From positions 47,045,098 to 47,105,097 of the forward strand of contig CM043962.1 in the NCBI GenBank assembly GCA_014529385.2: 60,000 bases of DNA, given 5' to 3'. The stretch comes from Adiantum capillus-veneris. Its lineage: Eukaryota > Streptophyta > Polypodiopsida > Polypodiales > Pteridaceae. Both the position numbers and the translations under genes were made by a program. Every line of letters begins with the position of its first letter. The first letter of the stretch is position 1. The notes beneath the pieces are model-generated. The model ran no database searches and was not told the origin of the DNA. It was given only the letters and a program-made list of their open reading frames with translations. This document shows positions 58,020-60,000 of the stretch, in pieces.

Positions 58020-59340
58020 ATGTCCATTGGCTCTCTTAAATTGTATGCATGCAGCTATATCTGCTCTAGTGACAACCAAACATGTGCACCATTGCTATAG
58101 TCTATACACATCTCCTATACGTATCATGTAAGGACCTACATAGCTTCACCATGCATCATGTCAGTGTTAGTCATCACACAAATAACAATCTCGTGCAAAT
58201 TATCCCACTACAACTATTAGGTCGGGTCTCAACTCTAAAAGGTCATACATGAGACTCACAAATGCTCATGATAACTACGTGCCCTCACCTAACTTAGCCA
58301 CCTCAATGTTATCTACATCAAATGCATCATCATCATCAGGACTAGTCATCTATGGATGTGTTGACTCTGCCTCGTGGAAGACCACTTCCCCCTCATCCAT
58401 AGGGACTTGAAGTGCATGCCCTAGCATACCTTGCTTACTTCTAGTGTGAGCATATCAAATAACTCCATATCTGTCATCTTTGACTTGACCTCTTGTGACT
58501 CACGAGAGTACTCCCACTCTACCTCTGTATCAATAGAATCCACAGACAAGTCATGCATAGGGTCATGGATCTTATCCATGAAGACACACGTCGCATATTT
58601 CTACATATCTACAAAGTGATAGAGACACTACTGTCTTGTAAATGAGAAACATGTAAAGGGTAAACCATGGATCTTATCCATGAAGACACACGTCGCATAT
58701 TTCTACATATCTACAAAGTGATAGAGACACTACTGTCTTGTAAATGAGAAACATGTAAAGGGTAAACCATGCTACTCCAGGGAACGTTTGCAATCACTAG
58801 CAAAACCCTATGCATTTGAAAATGCTGCTCTTTGAGCAGTCATGACAAACACTATTTTTGCAACTATGTCATTAAGATCAAACTATCTCTTAGCTTAGAA
58901 ACATAAGGTACATGACAAAGCGTGTAAGATGCACCACTCGGCAATGAAAAACATTCATCTCCTACACCAACAATCACATGTTGATTCATCAGCAAGATGC
59001 ACACAACCAAATCTCTCACTAGGAAAACCGTTGAACTACTCAGGCATGGTGTGACATGAGAAACAACATCATCATCTAGCAACCAACGTGGAGAAAGTGT
59101 ACACATAAAATACATAGCATGTAAACTAAAGACAAAGGTGACATCACCATCATTGCCATACTCAGCCACTCCATGTGCCTCACTGATTGGCATCACAATC
59201 AAATCCATATCACACATGCGTCCTCTATATTGCCTCATATGCCTGAACAACATCGTCGAATGTGCCATGTATGACCACAATGCCAACATCACATAAGCTG
59301 ATAAGAACAAGACCACCATCTCTCAAGAGTCAACCTTTTA
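58020..59340 (-). pseudogene. Copia relic of the B type (right arm copy)
   Basis: Mirror of the relic at 15.6-16.8 kb. Reading leftwards: the degraded zinc knuckle (about 59,290), EAHGVAEYGNDGDVTFV and PRWLLDDDVVSHVTPC (about 59,080), LPSGASYTLCHVPYV, the Glu/Ser linker (about 58,500, carrying the 102-bp duplication just before it), and the RT tail LMYDLLELRPDLIVVVG near 58,230. Integrase and RT core are absent. Decayed by stops and frameshifts. Confidence 0.7.
58565..58768. repeat. 102-bp tandem duplication
   Basis: Units 58,565-58,666 and 58,667-58,768, starting ATGGATCTTATCCATGAAG, appear identical. The left arm has only one (near 16,135-16,240). Its identity implies a recent event after the inverted copies separated. 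Confidence 0.92.
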
Positions 59341-60000
59341 GACTCAATGTCTTGCATCAACATCATGCTTGGCTTCAACCTCATTCAATGCTATTCTTCT
59401 CTCTTCTCTTGTTGCCATTGTGAACTTCAACAACAAGATTTTCTTCCATTGTCATGTGGCTTATGAGACAAACACCAAAGGAGTGACTTTAATTGTTTCG
59501 AAATTAATTGGGTGTTACATAACCTCTTTATTCTATAGTTTTCCATACTCACAATTGTGAGTGGAGATGCTACATTTACTTTGCAAAGAATGTATAATGA
59601 ACGTCAAGCACCACATGTGCCTTGAGGGGACAATATTTCCAAAAAGGGGCTAAGCAAGAGACCTTGCTTTTTCCTCATTGAGTTGCTTCTATTGTAGATT
59701 AGTGGTCTAATATACCCTAGAGGGCACCACCTCAAAAGATGATGCAGCTTAGTGCATGTTTCCATTCTTTGCTTGTGCACTGACCCTATTGAATAAATAC
59801 GCTCAGTGATTTTACACACAATATTAGTAAAATGAGCCACCACAAAGTTTCTCTCAAATATCCAAAGGTTGTGAGCTCTTCAAATCTGCTTCAGATAGCA
59901 TTATCTAGTAATTTGTGTGCGCACCAAAAGCAATTACAAGGTTGATTTTTTCATGGCCTAGAATGTCATATTTTGGAATGCATTTTTGCAAGATATGTCC

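Larger units (their letters stand above)
56499..60000 (-). repeat. Right arm of the large inverted duplication
   Basis: Reverse complement of 14,900-18,258 and still homologous at the last base of the window, so it continues beyond. It differs from the left arm by a 102-bp tandem duplication (58,565-58,768) and 41 extra bases near 57,722-57,762, plus scattered substitutions. Confidence 0.9.

Overview
The window looks like nuclear DNA of a land plant with a large, retrotransposon-rich genome. The signs are GT-AG introns, a plant-type VAP/MSP gene, a PPR gene relic, Ty1/copia and Ty3/gypsy elements primed by initiator tRNA-Met or tRNA-Asp, and many (GA)n/(CT)n and (GT)n tracts. A fern or other non-seed plant is my best guess, but nothing in the sequence fixes the species. 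I see no bacterial genes, CRISPR array or rRNA.

Layout. 1-291: 3' end and 3' LTR of a copia element (A), followed by a decayed PPR fragment (292-570). 2.0-3.7 kb: a diverged tandem array built round an 18-bp palindrome, ending at a decayed tRNA-Asp primer site (4.1 kb). 7.9-9.8 kb: copia relic B, in which gag zinc knuckle and protease are joined through a Ser/Glu/Arg-rich linker directly to the end of the reverse transcriptase (RT) region. It is followed by a long fold-back (9.7-10.3 kb). 10.3-14.9 kb holds no gene I recognise. 14.9-18.26 kb is one arm of a large inverted duplication whose other arm fills 56.5-60 kb; each arm carries a B-type relic and a chromovirus LTR. 18.26-21.4 kb: 5'-truncated copia C, whose 3' LTR is fused to the end of the 5' LTR of copia D (21.4-26.3 kb).

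26.3-32.3 kb is largely non-coding. 32.4-35.6 kb (minus strand) holds the only intact-looking host gene: a seven-exon VAP/MSP-domain protein resembling plant vesicle-associated protein 4, 344 codons plus stop, with a solo copia LTR in intron 3. 38.9-41.1 kb is copia relic E.

41,746-52,015 is a complete but dead Ty3/gypsy chromovirus on the minus strand. Its boundaries are set by a TTACT target duplication, and its pol is split by a solo LTR that has its own TGAAG duplication. 52.5-54.5 kb is a fragment of an Athila/Tat-like element with a tRNA-Asp primer site. At 55.2-55.7 kb two chromovirus LTRs meet tail to tail in a nearly perfect palindrome.

Overall this is one housekeeping-type gene island in nested, recombined retrotransposons. 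No element here looks autonomous: C has in-frame stops, D has frameshifts and deletions, E lacks key domains, and the chromovirus lacks the RT active-site region.
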